Shown: one piece after another, positions 35,388-42,630 of the stretch | Numbering within the stretch: position 1 is the stretch's first letter | Layout of the letters: every line of letters starts with the position of its first letter | Assembly: GCF_021491375.1 (NCBI RefSeq) | Contig: NZ_JAKEVY010000004.1 | Span: forward strand, 124,001 to 188,000 | Reading direction: 5' to 3' | Length of the DNA stretch: 64,000 bases | Source: Flavihumibacter fluminis | Lineage (GTDB): Bacteria > Bacteroidota > Bacteroidia > Chitinophagales > Chitinophagaceae | Notes under the pieces: model-generated | What the model saw: only the letters and a program-made list of their open reading frames with translations | Databases searched by the model: none | What the model was told of the DNA's origin: nothing | Translations under genes and position numbers: made by a program

Positions 35388-37625
35388 TCAGCTTAGTTCT
35401 GCATCGAACCGATCAACGCTGTGAATACCACTGAGCCCTTTGAGACGGGCGACCAACTCATCGAGTTCTTCCTTATCATGAACGAATACTTTGATAGCAC
35501 CCCTGAAGATGCCCTCTTTAGCTTCAATGGAAAGAGCACTGATATTGATTTTCATTTCACCTGAAATAAGATTGGTGATCTTGTTCACCACCCCCACATC
35601 ATCGAGTCCAATAATATTGAGTCCGGTCAGGAACGATATCTCCTTATTTTTTGCCCATTTGGTTTTCACTACCCTGTGACCATAATTCGCAAGCAGTTTG
35701 GACGCATTCGGACAATTGGTGCGATGAATAGTAAGTCCTTTTCCGGTGGTTACAAAACCAAATACATCATCACCTGGAATCGGCTTGCAGCAATTCGCCA
35801 GGTTGTACATAATCTTATCGCTGCTTTCTCCGAAGATGATCAGTTCTGTATCTTTTTTGGAGAAATCACTAATGGTGGGATGCTCATTTTTTTCTTCTAC
35901 CGGCTTTACAGGTTTGGGTGCTTCCAGTTTATCACCCAGCACATTGAATTCTGATAATTCTTTCAGATCAATACCACGGGTAGCCACCTGGTAGAAAAAA
36001 TCAAGCAGTGAAGGTTGTTTGTAAAACTCAGCTAGTATCTCCGTATTGTGGGTGGAATATCCGGCACCCATTCCCTCCAGCTTACGTTGCACAATGTATT
36101 TACCATCCTCTGCAATTTTTCTCTTCTCCTCCTTCAGGGCATCCTTGATCTTGGTCTTTGCTTTGGCAGTTACTACAAAATTGAGCCAATCTTCCGATGG
36201 CTTCTGTTTATTGGAGGTAATGATTTCGATCTGATCACCGCTTCTGAGTTTATGACTGAGCGGAACCAGTTTATGATTTACTTTGGCACCGATACAACGG
36301 GCACCCACAGCCGAATGTATAGAGAAGGCGAAATCCAGTGCTGTTGAACCTACTGGCAGCATTTTCACATCGCCTTTGGGTGTATACACATAGATTTCTT
36401 CGGCCAGAAAACTGGTTTTGAAATCCTGCAAAAAATCGACCGAATCATTATCGGGTGTTTGAAGCACTTCGCGGATCTGATGAAACCATTTATCAAAACG
36501 GCTTTCATCTGCCGCCCCTTCCTTGTATTTCCAATGCGCGGCAAGTCCCTTCTCAGCGATTTCGTTCATGCGTTTGGTACGGATCTGAACCTCCACCCAT
36601 TTCCCTTGCGGGCCCATTACTGTTGTATGAAGGGCTTCATATCCGTTGCTTTTAGGATTGCTGAGCCAGTCGCGAAGCCGTTCGGGAGAAGGAGTGTATT
36701 CATCCGTGATCATTGAGTAGACTTTCCAGCAATCTTCTTTTTCACGTTCTGTGGGTGAATCCAGAATGACACGGATCGCAAAGAGATCATATACTTCCTC
36801 AAAGCTGACCCCTTTTTTCTTCATCTTATTCCAGATGCTATGGATGCTTTTGGGACGACCATGAATTTCAAAATTGAAGCCGGTCTTTTCAATATTCTCC
36901 CGAAGGGGGCGGATGAATTCATTGATATAGCGGGTGCGTTCTCTTTTGGTTTCCGCAAGTTTACGGGCAATTTCTTTGTACACATCGGGCTCCATATATT
37001 TCATCGCAAGGTCTTCCATCTCGGTTTTGATGGTATAGAGCCCCATACGATGTGCAAGCGGAGAATAGACATAAACAGTTTCCGATGCGATTTTGAGTTG
37101 TTTTTCCCGCTTCATACTCTCCAGGGTGCGCATGTTGTGCAGGCGATCGGATAGTTTGATGAGAATTACACGTGGATCATCGGTAAGGGTAAGCAGGATT
37201 TTTTTAAAATTTTCTGCCTGTTGAGAGGCGTTCACATCGATTACATTGGCGATTTTGGTAAGGCCGTCTACAATGCGGGCGATCTCGGACCCAAATTGCC
37301 GTTCAATGTCATCAAGTGTGATATCGGTATCTTCAACCGTATCATGCAACAGGGAACAGATGGTAGAACGGACCCCCAGTCCTATTTCTTCCACGCAGAT
37401 CCTGGCTACGGCAAGGGGGTGCAGAATATAGGGCTCCCCGCTTTTGCGCCGCATGGTTTTATGTGCATCGGCAGCCATTTCAAAAGCTATACGCACCAGT
37501 TCCTTATCGCCGGGTTTGAGTTTTGGTTTAAGGCATCGGAGCAAAGCCCGGTATTCCCTCAAGATCAATTTCTTTTCCTGCTCTTCGGTAAGATTATATT
37601 TCGGTATCACCGCTACTGTTTCCAT
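35388..37625 (-). CDS. spoT: bifunctional (p)ppGpp synthetase/hydrolase (RSH)
   Basis: 745 residues, the long RelA/SpoT layout: HD hydrolase domain (about 50-200) with the active motif LLHDTVEDTD, so hydrolysis should be functional; synthetase domain (about 250-370, GRPKSIHSIWNKMKKKG and YEALHTTVMGP); TGS domain (about 405-465, VYTPKGDVKMLPVGSTALDFAFSIH); and a zinc-finger-like/CC region (LANCCKPIPGDDVFGF) with a C-terminal ACT domain. As apparently the only RSH here it would both make and degrade the stringent alarmone. It ends in its own terminator. Confidence 0.95.
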   Translation of the reverse strand: METVAVIPKYNLTEEQEKKLILREYRALLRCLKPKLKPGDKELVRIAFEMAADAHKTMRRKSGEPYILHPLAVARICVEEIGLGVRSTICSLLHDTVEDTDITLDDIERQFGSEIARIVDGLTKIANVIDVNASQQAENFKKILLTLTDDPRVILIKLSDRLHNMRTLESMKREKQLKIASETVYVYSPLAHRMGLYTIKTEMEDLAMKYMEPDVYKEIARKLAETKRERTRYINEFIRPLRENIEKTGFNFEIHGRPKSIHSIWNKMKKKGVSFEEVYDLFAIRVILDSPTEREKEDCWKVYSMITDEYTPSPERLRDWLSNPKSNGYEALHTTVMGPQGKWVEVQIRTKRMNEIAEKGLAAHWKYKEGAADESRFDKWFHQIREVLQTPDNDSVDFLQDFKTSFLAEEIYVYTPKGDVKMLPVGSTALDFAFSIHSAVGARCIGAKVNHKLVPLSHKLRSGDQIEIITSNKQKPSEDWLNFVVTAKAKTKIKDALKEEKRKIAEDGKYIVQRKLEGMGAGYSTHNTEILAEFYKQPSLLDFFYQVATRGIDLKELSEFNVLGDKLEAPKPVKPVEEKNEHPTISDFSKKDTELIIFGESSDKIMYNLANCCKPIPGDDVFGFVTTGKGLTIHRTNCPNASKLLANYGHRVVKTKWAKNKEISFLTGLNIIGLDDVGVVNKITNLISGEMKINISALSIEAKEGIFRGAIKVFVHDKEELDELVARLKGLSGIHSVDRFDAELS

Positions 37626-37707
37626 ACATTACTTGCTCCTTATCAATATAATAAACACTACGAATTTAAAGAAAAGAAGGATGTTTTCTTTTATTGGTGA
37701 AAACCAC

Positions 37708-37715
37708 TACATTTG
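37708..37715 (+). promoter_or_regulatory. -7 element of the tRNA-Leu promoter
   Basis: TACATTTG matches the TAnnTTTG -7 consensus exactly. Transcription from it would begin close to a CCCC-TTCG-GGGG hairpin (37719-37729), run through the heptamer repeat and reach the tRNA about 80 bases later. The -33 element is weak. Confidence 0.5.
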
Positions 37716-37730
37716 CAGCCCCTTCGGGGA

Positions 37731-37799
37731 GTGAGACGTGAGACGTGAGACGTGAGACGTGAGACGTGAGACGTGAGACGTGAGACGTGAGACGTGAGA
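37731..37799 (+). repeat. tandem heptamer repeat GTGAGAC, about 9.9 copies
   Basis: Nine perfect copies of GTGAGAC plus a partial tenth fill 69 bases immediately before the tRNA-Leu gene. There are no interruptions, so the array is young or actively homogenised and its copy number probably varies. Related but degenerate GTGANNN arrays occur at 52269-52335 and 56219-56246. Confidence 0.97.
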
Positions 37800-37801
37800 A
37801 T

Positions 37802-37883
37802 GCGGGCGTGGCGAAACTGGCAGACGCACCAGACTTAGGATCTGGCGCCGCGAGGCATGTAGGTTCGACTCCTATCGCCCGCA
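37802..37883 (+). tRNA. tRNA-Leu (anticodon UAG)
   Basis: An 82-base class II tRNA. The acceptor stem GCGGGCG (37802-37808) pairs with CGCCCGC (37876-37882), with discriminator A at 37883. The anticodon stem CCAGA/TCTGG encloses loop CTTAGGA with anticodon TAG (37836-37838). The long variable arm follows (about 37846-37860) and the T-loop is GGTTCGACTCC. CCA is not encoded. UAG reads CUA/CUG-type leucine codons. It stands alone, not in a tRNA cluster. Confidence 0.96.
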
Positions 37884-37884
37884 C

Positions 37885-37920
37885 AAAAAAGCGATCGTTC
37901 TAGCAGCGATCGCTTTTTTT
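37885..37920. terminator. bidirectional terminator between tRNA-Leu and the XRE regulator
   Basis: GCGATCG (37891-37897) and CGATCGC (37907-37913) form a stem flanked by A6 on the left and T7 on the right, so it works as a terminator on both strands: for the tRNA and for the convergent regulator gene, whose stop codon lies at its edge (37919-37921). Confidence 0.9.
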
Positions 37921-38596
37921 ATGTCAGATGCTGGTAAACGGCCACCAGCTTCCAAAATCCGGCCTCTGGGCCAGGCTTCACTGGTAATTTCCTTAACTCA
38001 TTCAGCACTAATAACAGCAGTTCATCCTGCCATTCAAAATTGCCCAGGATCAGCTCCAGGTCAGTAAGGAAAAGTCCCTGTTTCCCAATACACAGATGGA
38101 TATTTTCTTCTGAAACAGCCTCAAAAACCAGTACATCCCTGGGTTGATAAAGTGAATAAGAACTATGATGCGCCATATTGGACTGATAAGAAACCGCCAG
38201 CAGGGAGTGATAATTCATCTCCGGAAGGGTCAGTTTGGGGAACATTTCCAGGTCTGTAAACTTTATTTCGCGGTAGGAGGCCTTCAGAAAGATGGTTTCA
38301 CTAAGAAAAGGAACCTGTCGTAGTTGCATCTGAAGCAGTCGCTGTTCCTCTTCCAGCAGTTTATCACCATTGAATTGCAGAATTTCGTTGATCGTCAGCG
38401 TTCGGGTAATAAATGCCTCCAGCGGTATGCAAAAATAATTGGCAATTCGAAGAGCAGTTTCAAGCCGGGGTTCCGCTCTGTTCTCTTCATAGGAAGAGAT
38501 ATTTCCCCGAGTGAGTTCAAATAATTCAGCAAAAGCCAACTGGCTTAATCCTTTGGCAGTTCGAATCTTTTTAATATTGGCTCCGATCCTCGTCAT
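37919..38596 (-). CDS. XRE-family transcriptional regulator divergent from the psp operon
   Basis: 225 residues. The N-terminal helix-turn-helix (about 5-60, GANIKKIRTAKGLSQLAFAELFELTRGNISSYEENRAEPRLETALRIANYF) is a classical Cro/CI-type domain. The remaining ~160 residues have no catalytic motif; around 115-185 the chain is beta-rich and could be a LexA/CI-like dimer or sensing domain, but I see no autoprotease Ser-Lys pair. It is divergent from the chaperone-PspA-flotillin operon with a 94-base gap containing that operon's promoter, so it is the obvious candidate regulator of the operon. Confidence 0.8.
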   Translation of the reverse strand: MTRIGANIKKIRTAKGLSQLAFAELFELTRGNISSYEENRAEPRLETALRIANYFCIPLEAFITRTLTINEILQFNGDKLLEEEQRLLQMQLRQVPFLSETIFLKASYREIKFTDLEMFPKLTLPEMNYHSLLAVSYQSNMAHHSSYSLYQPRDVLVFEAVSEENIHLCIGKQGLFLTDLELILGNFEWQDELLLLVLNELRKLPVKPGPEAGFWKLVAVYQHLT

Positions 38597-38642
38597 TCAT
38601 CCAAAGATAAGTGATATTCTTTTTATCTATGTGCTAATTTTT

Positions 38643-38673
38643 TTTGCATTTTTCATTTTTTTTATTAGATTTG
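38643..38673 (+). promoter_or_regulatory. promoter of the psp-flotillin operon (TTTG-N19-TAGATTTG)
   Basis: TTTG at 38643-38646 and TAGATTTG at 38666-38673, spaced by 19 bases, fit the Bacteroidota primary-sigma promoter. The predicted transcript starts about 10 bases before the first ATG (38691), leaving almost no leader. The surroundings are very T-rich. The divergent XRE regulator starts at 38596 and may bind here. Confidence 0.7.
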
Positions 38674-38690
38674 TTAGGAACCTTCTGAGT

Positions 38691-39089
38691 ATGGCAAATC
38701 ATTATATAGAACAAATTGAAGCCTTTACCCGGCAGTTGGACTGCAGGATTCTGTATCGAAACGAGCAACAGGGCATCCTGAAGATTGATAATCCCGCAGA
38801 CGGTATTCACAACCTGATCATCGGCATTGCACCTCCGATCCTGATCATGGAACAGTTTCTGTTTTCCTTCCAGCAGGATCAATGTGATATGTTTAAACAA
38901 CTACTGCAGAAAAACAGGGATACCATACATGGTGCATTTGTTATTAATGAAGAAGGTAATAAAGTGCTGTTTCGGTATACCATGCAACTGGAGCATATAA
39001 ATTTTAATGAGTTTGAAGGAGCGATCAATTCACTGGGACTCCTCCTCAGTGAATACGCAGACCAAATCATTGATTTTTCAAAGCGATAG
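38691..39089 (+). CDS. YbjN/CesT-like (type III chaperone fold) protein
   Basis: 132 residues from the ATG at 38691. An in-frame extension to 38511 runs through the divergent promoter and encodes a spurious hydrophobic segment, so I rejected it. The pattern helix (YIEQIEAFTRQL), antiparallel strands (CRILYRNEQQGILKID, HNLIIGIAPPILIMEQFLF), helix, strands (IHGAFVINEEGNKVLFRYTM) and a final long helix (FEGAINSLGLLLSEYADQIIDF) matches the secretion-chaperone-like fold of YbjN and CesT/Tir chaperones. In proteobacterial PspA loci a protein of this general kind often accompanies PspA. It probably binds and stabilises a partner encoded in the operon. Confidence 0.7.
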   Translation: MANHYIEQIEAFTRQLDCRILYRNEQQGILKIDNPADGIHNLIIGIAPPILIMEQFLFSFQQDQCDMFKQLLQKNRDTIHGAFVINEEGNKVLFRYTMQLEHINFNEFEGAINSLGLLLSEYADQIIDFSKR

Positions 39090-39124
39090 CAACAACTGAT
39101 TTAATCATATTCAAAACAGTAAAC

Positions 39125-39838
39125 ATGAACATTTTTAAACGACTTTTCCGGATCGGACAGGCTGAAATACATGCCGCGGTTGAAAAAATGGAAGACCCGG
39201 TTAAAATGACAGAACAGGGATTGAGAGAACTTCGCAAGGAACTGGCGGATGCCACCGAAGCATATGCGAAAGTAAAAGCACTTGCAATCCGAACTGAAAA
39301 TGACCAACTCCATTGTCAGAAAGAATCGTTGAATTATGCAGAAAAAGCTATTTTAATCATGCAGAAGGCGCAGGTTGGCCAGGTAGATATGGGTAAAGCA
39401 GAAGAGTTGGCAAGGGAAGCCTTATCACTCCGAAGAAAATTTTGGGCAGAATCTGAGGAACTGGGCAATCAGGTAGTATCGTTGCAGCAGTCGTCCCGGG
39501 AGATGTTGCGCAACACAGAGATTCTTAAGGAGAATATGGAGAAATGGGAAAAAGAATTGAGGACCTTAAAGGCAAGAGTAAAAGTAAGCAAGGCAACAGA
39601 ACAGGTAAATAAACAGCTGGCCCAACTGGATACCAACGGAACCATTGCTATGCTTGAACGAATGAAAAATAAAGTGGAAGACCAGGAGGCCCTGGCAAAA
39701 GCATACGGAGAAATTGCCGGTAACAAAAGCAACTTAAAAGATGAATTGAACGACTTGGTAAAAGACGATTCGTTTTCCATTGAAAAAGACTTACAAGCCA
39801 TCAAGGAAAAACTAGGAATAAACCAAAACCCTGCTTAA
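39125..39838 (+). CDS. pspA: PspA/IM30 (Vipp1) family membrane-remodelling protein
   Basis: 237 residues. It begins MNIFKRLFRIGQAEIHAAVEKMEDPVKMTEQGL, with the N-terminal amphipathic helix typical of PspA, and continues as a long helical hairpin (about 25-190) with ESCRT-III-like pattern, then shorter C-terminal helices. PspA polymerises on the inner face of damaged membranes and limits proton leakage; PspA/Vipp1 are bacterial members of the ESCRT-III superfamily. There are no PspF, PspB or PspC genes nearby, so regulation differs from that of E. coli. The next gene begins three bases after the stop. Confidence 0.88.
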   Translation: MNIFKRLFRIGQAEIHAAVEKMEDPVKMTEQGLRELRKELADATEAYAKVKALAIRTENDQLHCQKESLNYAEKAILIMQKAQVGQVDMGKAEELAREALSLRRKFWAESEELGNQVVSLQQSSREMLRNTEILKENMEKWEKELRTLKARVKVSKATEQVNKQLAQLDTNGTIAMLERMKNKVEDQEALAKAYGEIAGNKSNLKDELNDLVKDDSFSIEKDLQAIKEKLGINQNPA

Positions 39839-39841
39839 GCT

Positions 39842-40522
39842 ATGTCTGATTTTTTTGATCTGCTGTTTCATCCTCTGAGTAATGCAATAATGACGGTATT
39901 AACCGGCATAACAGCTATCTACTGGCTCTTTACTTTTATTGCCGGTGATTTCTTTGGAGACGGGGGAGCAGAGGCAGACCTGAATGTACATGGAGCAGAT
40001 GTAGATACAGACACTGAATCGGATCTCAGCGATTCCGCTGGCGACAAATCCTTTTTCGACAAAGCCCTGGAATATATCAATATAGGCAAAGTGCCATTTA
40101 TGGTAGTGTATTCTACTTTTAAGTTCATTGCCTGGATTATCACGCTGGTGTCTTCCGTAACACTTGGCCTGGCGGCATGGGGATGGAAATCAGTTTTTAT
40201 CCTGCTACCGGTTTTCCTGGTCACTTATTTCATCACCCGTTATGCAACCAAACCGCTGGTAAAAGTATACGCTGCTATGGGATACAATGGCGAAGAAGCT
40301 GTGGATCTTATCGGACGAAATGCCATAATGCGTTCTACTATTTCCGGAGAAACCATTGGCGCTGCAGAACTCAAAGTTCAGTCGGATATCATCCGCATCA
40401 ATGTAAAAAGCAAAACAGGTGAACCCCTACCCTATGATGCCCAGGTCATGATAGCCGATGAATCAGCAGATAAAAAATATTATCTCGTTATTCCGGAAAT
40501 AAATCTGTCCAATATTGTATAA
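39842..40522 (+). CDS. membrane protein with C-terminal OB-fold (YqiJ/DUF1449, NfeD-like)
   Basis: 226 residues. Transmembrane helices at about 14-35, 84-109 and 116-133; between the first two lies an acidic loop (about 40-68, with DVDTDTESDLSDSAGD). The C-terminal ~70 residues (VDLIGRNAIMRSTISGETIGAAELKVQ and onwards) fit a small OB-fold as in NfeD/YqiJ proteins. NfeD/YqiJ-type proteins are the classic genomic and physical partners of flotillins, and the flotillin gene follows 59 bases downstream. It probably anchors or organises the flotillin scaffold. Confidence 0.8.
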   Translation: MSDFFDLLFHPLSNAIMTVLTGITAIYWLFTFIAGDFFGDGGAEADLNVHGADVDTDTESDLSDSAGDKSFFDKALEYINIGKVPFMVVYSTFKFIAWIITLVSSVTLGLAAWGWKSVFILLPVFLVTYFITRYATKPLVKVYAAMGYNGEEAVDLIGRNAIMRSTISGETIGAAELKVQSDIIRINVKSKTGEPLPYDAQVMIADESADKKYYLVIPEINLSNIV

Positions 40523-40581
40523 ACTGGATTCTGCTAGTATATTACCAACCAAACATATAACCTGTAAACCTTTAATCAACT

Positions 40582-42609
40582 ATGGGAGCACTTGGCGGCA
40601 TTAGCCTACTGCTGATCGGCGGTATTGTTTTTCTGATTTTCATCGTATTATTTGCATTTGCCACTTTTTACAAAAAAATACCGCAGGGTAAAGCCATTGT
40701 GCGTACCGGCGTGGGCGGTGGCAAAGTTGCATTCAACAAAGGAATGTATGTGATTCCCATTTTACATAAAATGGAGATCATGGATATCTCCGTTAAAAAA
40801 CTGCAGATCGACCGGATGGAAAATGATGGCCTGATCTGTAAGGATAATATACGGGCTGATATCAAAGTGGCCTTCTTTGTTCGCGTAAACAAAAATGTGG
40901 ACGACGTACTCAATGTTGCCCAGATCATTGGCACAGAAAGAGCCAGTGATGTGGATACCCTCCGGAATTTATTTGAAGCCAAATTTTCAGAGGCACTGAA
41001 AACTGTGGGAAAGAAATTCGATTTTATCGAACTCTATGAAGCACGTCGTGAGTTCAGAACGGAAATCCTGAATATCATTGGTACGGATCTGAATGGGTAT
41101 ATCCTGGACGACTGCGCGATTGATTACCTGGAACAAACAGAAATCTCTTTTTTGAGTCCCCAGAATATCCTCGACTCCCAGGGTATTAAAAAGATTACAG
41201 AATTAACCGCAGAACAAAACATCAAAGCAAACCTCATCAAGCGGGAAGAAGAAAAAGTAATTAAGAAACAAAACGTGGAAGCACGGGAAGCAATTCTTGA
41301 GTTGGAACGCCAAATGGCTGAAAAGGAAGAAAAGCAGCGCCGCGAAATTGATAATATAAAAGCACGAGAAAATGCGGAGATCATGAAAGTTAGGGAAGAA
41401 GAGCGACTGAAAGCGGAATCGGTGAAAATCAAAACGGAAGAGTCGCTCGCCATACAGGAACAGAACAAACTGCGCCAGATTATCATAGCAGAGAAAAACA
41501 AATTGAGAACCGATGCGGTAGAAACCGAACGGGTAGAAAAAGATCGTGCGCTCGAAGCAACCGAAAGAGAAAAGATCGTAACACTGGCTCAAATCGAGAA
41601 AGAGAAAACGGTGGAAGTTGAACGTAAGAATATACAGGATGTAATTAAGGAGCGGGTTCGCCTGGAAAAGGGCGTAGTGGAAGAACAACAGGGCATTAAA
41701 GATCTGGAAGCCTTCCGCGAAGTAGAGCGTGCCAAGACAGTAGGTATTACAGAAGCGAGTCGTGAAGCCGAAGAAAAACTCATCTTCACTGTAAAAGCCG
41801 CCGAAGCAGATAAGAAAGCGGCCGAGGAAAAAGCCAGACAATTGATCATCGATGCTGAGGCTAAAAAAGAAGCGGCTGTTAAACAGGCAGAAGCCAGGAA
41901 AATTTTGGCTGATGCCCAGGCAAGAGAAGAAGCAACTCTTGGCTTATCAGAAGCAGAAGTAATGATTGCCAAAGCTGAAGCGGCAGAACGCCAGGGCACG
42001 GTGGATGCAACGGTGATTGAAAAAATTGCAGAAGCCAAACGCAAGGAAGGATTAACTCAGGCGGAAGTAACCAGAGAAAAAGCGCTTGCAGAAGCAGCAG
42101 GAATCCAGGAGAAAGCAGAAGCAATGAAAAAACTGGATGCGGTTGGTAAGGATCACGAAGAATTCAAATTGCTGCTACAGAAAGAAAAAGACATCGCGTT
42201 GGCGCAAATTCATATCCAGAAAGATATCGCAGATGCGCAGGCCGATGTATTGGCGGAAGCCCTGCGTACCGCGAAAATCGATATTGTCGGTGGAGAAACC
42301 ATGTTCTTCCAGAATATTGTCAACCAGATTTCCAATGCCAAAGGATTTGACCGACTGATCAATGAAAGCGAACACGCTACGGATATAAAAAAGGCACTGA
42401 TCGGCGATGGCAGCAACAGTGGTGATTTGCTGGAACGTATACGTGAATTCGCTGACAAATACAATATCTCAACGAATGATATCAAGAACCTCACCATATC
42501 CAGCCTCATTCTGAAAATGCAGCAACAGAGTTCAGATGCCGATCGGCCAATGTTATTAAACCTGGCGAACCTGGCGAGCAGCCTGGGCATCTCTAACAAA
42601 AAGCTCTAA
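40582..42609 (+). CDS. flotillin-family (SPFH/Band 7) membrane scaffold protein
   Basis: 675 residues. An N-terminal membrane helix (about 8-30) precedes the SPFH/PHB domain (about 32-200, KAIVRTGVGGGKVAFNKGMYVIPILHKMEIMDISVKKLQID). A very long Glu/Ala/Lys-rich coiled coil follows (about 210-520), then a conserved C-terminal part (KDIALAQIHIQKDIADAQADVLAEALRTAKIDIVGGETMFFQNIV). This is the YqiK/FloT layout, longer than Bacillus FloT. It should form large oligomeric rings on the inner membrane marking functional domains. Its position between the OB-fold protein and the giant ATPase suggests a common complex. Confidence 0.9.
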   Translation: MGALGGISLLLIGGIVFLIFIVLFAFATFYKKIPQGKAIVRTGVGGGKVAFNKGMYVIPILHKMEIMDISVKKLQIDRMENDGLICKDNIRADIKVAFFVRVNKNVDDVLNVAQIIGTERASDVDTLRNLFEAKFSEALKTVGKKFDFIELYEARREFRTEILNIIGTDLNGYILDDCAIDYLEQTEISFLSPQNILDSQGIKKITELTAEQNIKANLIKREEEKVIKKQNVEAREAILELERQMAEKEEKQRREIDNIKARENAEIMKVREEERLKAESVKIKTEESLAIQEQNKLRQIIIAEKNKLRTDAVETERVEKDRALEATEREKIVTLAQIEKEKTVEVERKNIQDVIKERVRLEKGVVEEQQGIKDLEAFREVERAKTVGITEASREAEEKLIFTVKAAEADKKAAEEKARQLIIDAEAKKEAAVKQAEARKILADAQAREEATLGLSEAEVMIAKAEAAERQGTVDATVIEKIAEAKRKEGLTQAEVTREKALAEAAGIQEKAEAMKKLDAVGKDHEEFKLLLQKEKDIALAQIHIQKDIADAQADVLAEALRTAKIDIVGGETMFFQNIVNQISNAKGFDRLINESEHATDIKKALIGDGSNSGDLLERIREFADKYNISTNDIKNLTISSLILKMQQQSSDADRPMLLNLANLASSLGISNKKL

Positions 42610-42630
42610 CCGAAAGTGAATGATTGATTG

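Noticed and set aside
37731-37799. Possible CRISPR array
   Set aside because: Units are only 7 bases, fully tandem and have no spacers; it is a simple microsatellite-like repeat.
37666-37884. A 72-codon minus-strand frame across the heptamer array and tRNA
   Set aside because: It consists of repeated translation of GTGAGAC (the motif HVSRLTS) and antisense tRNA; not a gene.
38511-38690. N-terminal extension of the YbjN/CesT-like gene containing a hydrophobic helix
   Set aside because: The extension overlaps the XRE regulator gene and the T-rich promoter; the poly-T DNA creates the Phe/Ile run. The ATG at 38691 fits the promoter and fold.
41203-41841. A 212-codon Phe-rich frame antisense to flotillin
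   Set aside because: It is the mirror of the Glu/Lys-rich coiled coil of flotillin; no independent start signal or domain.
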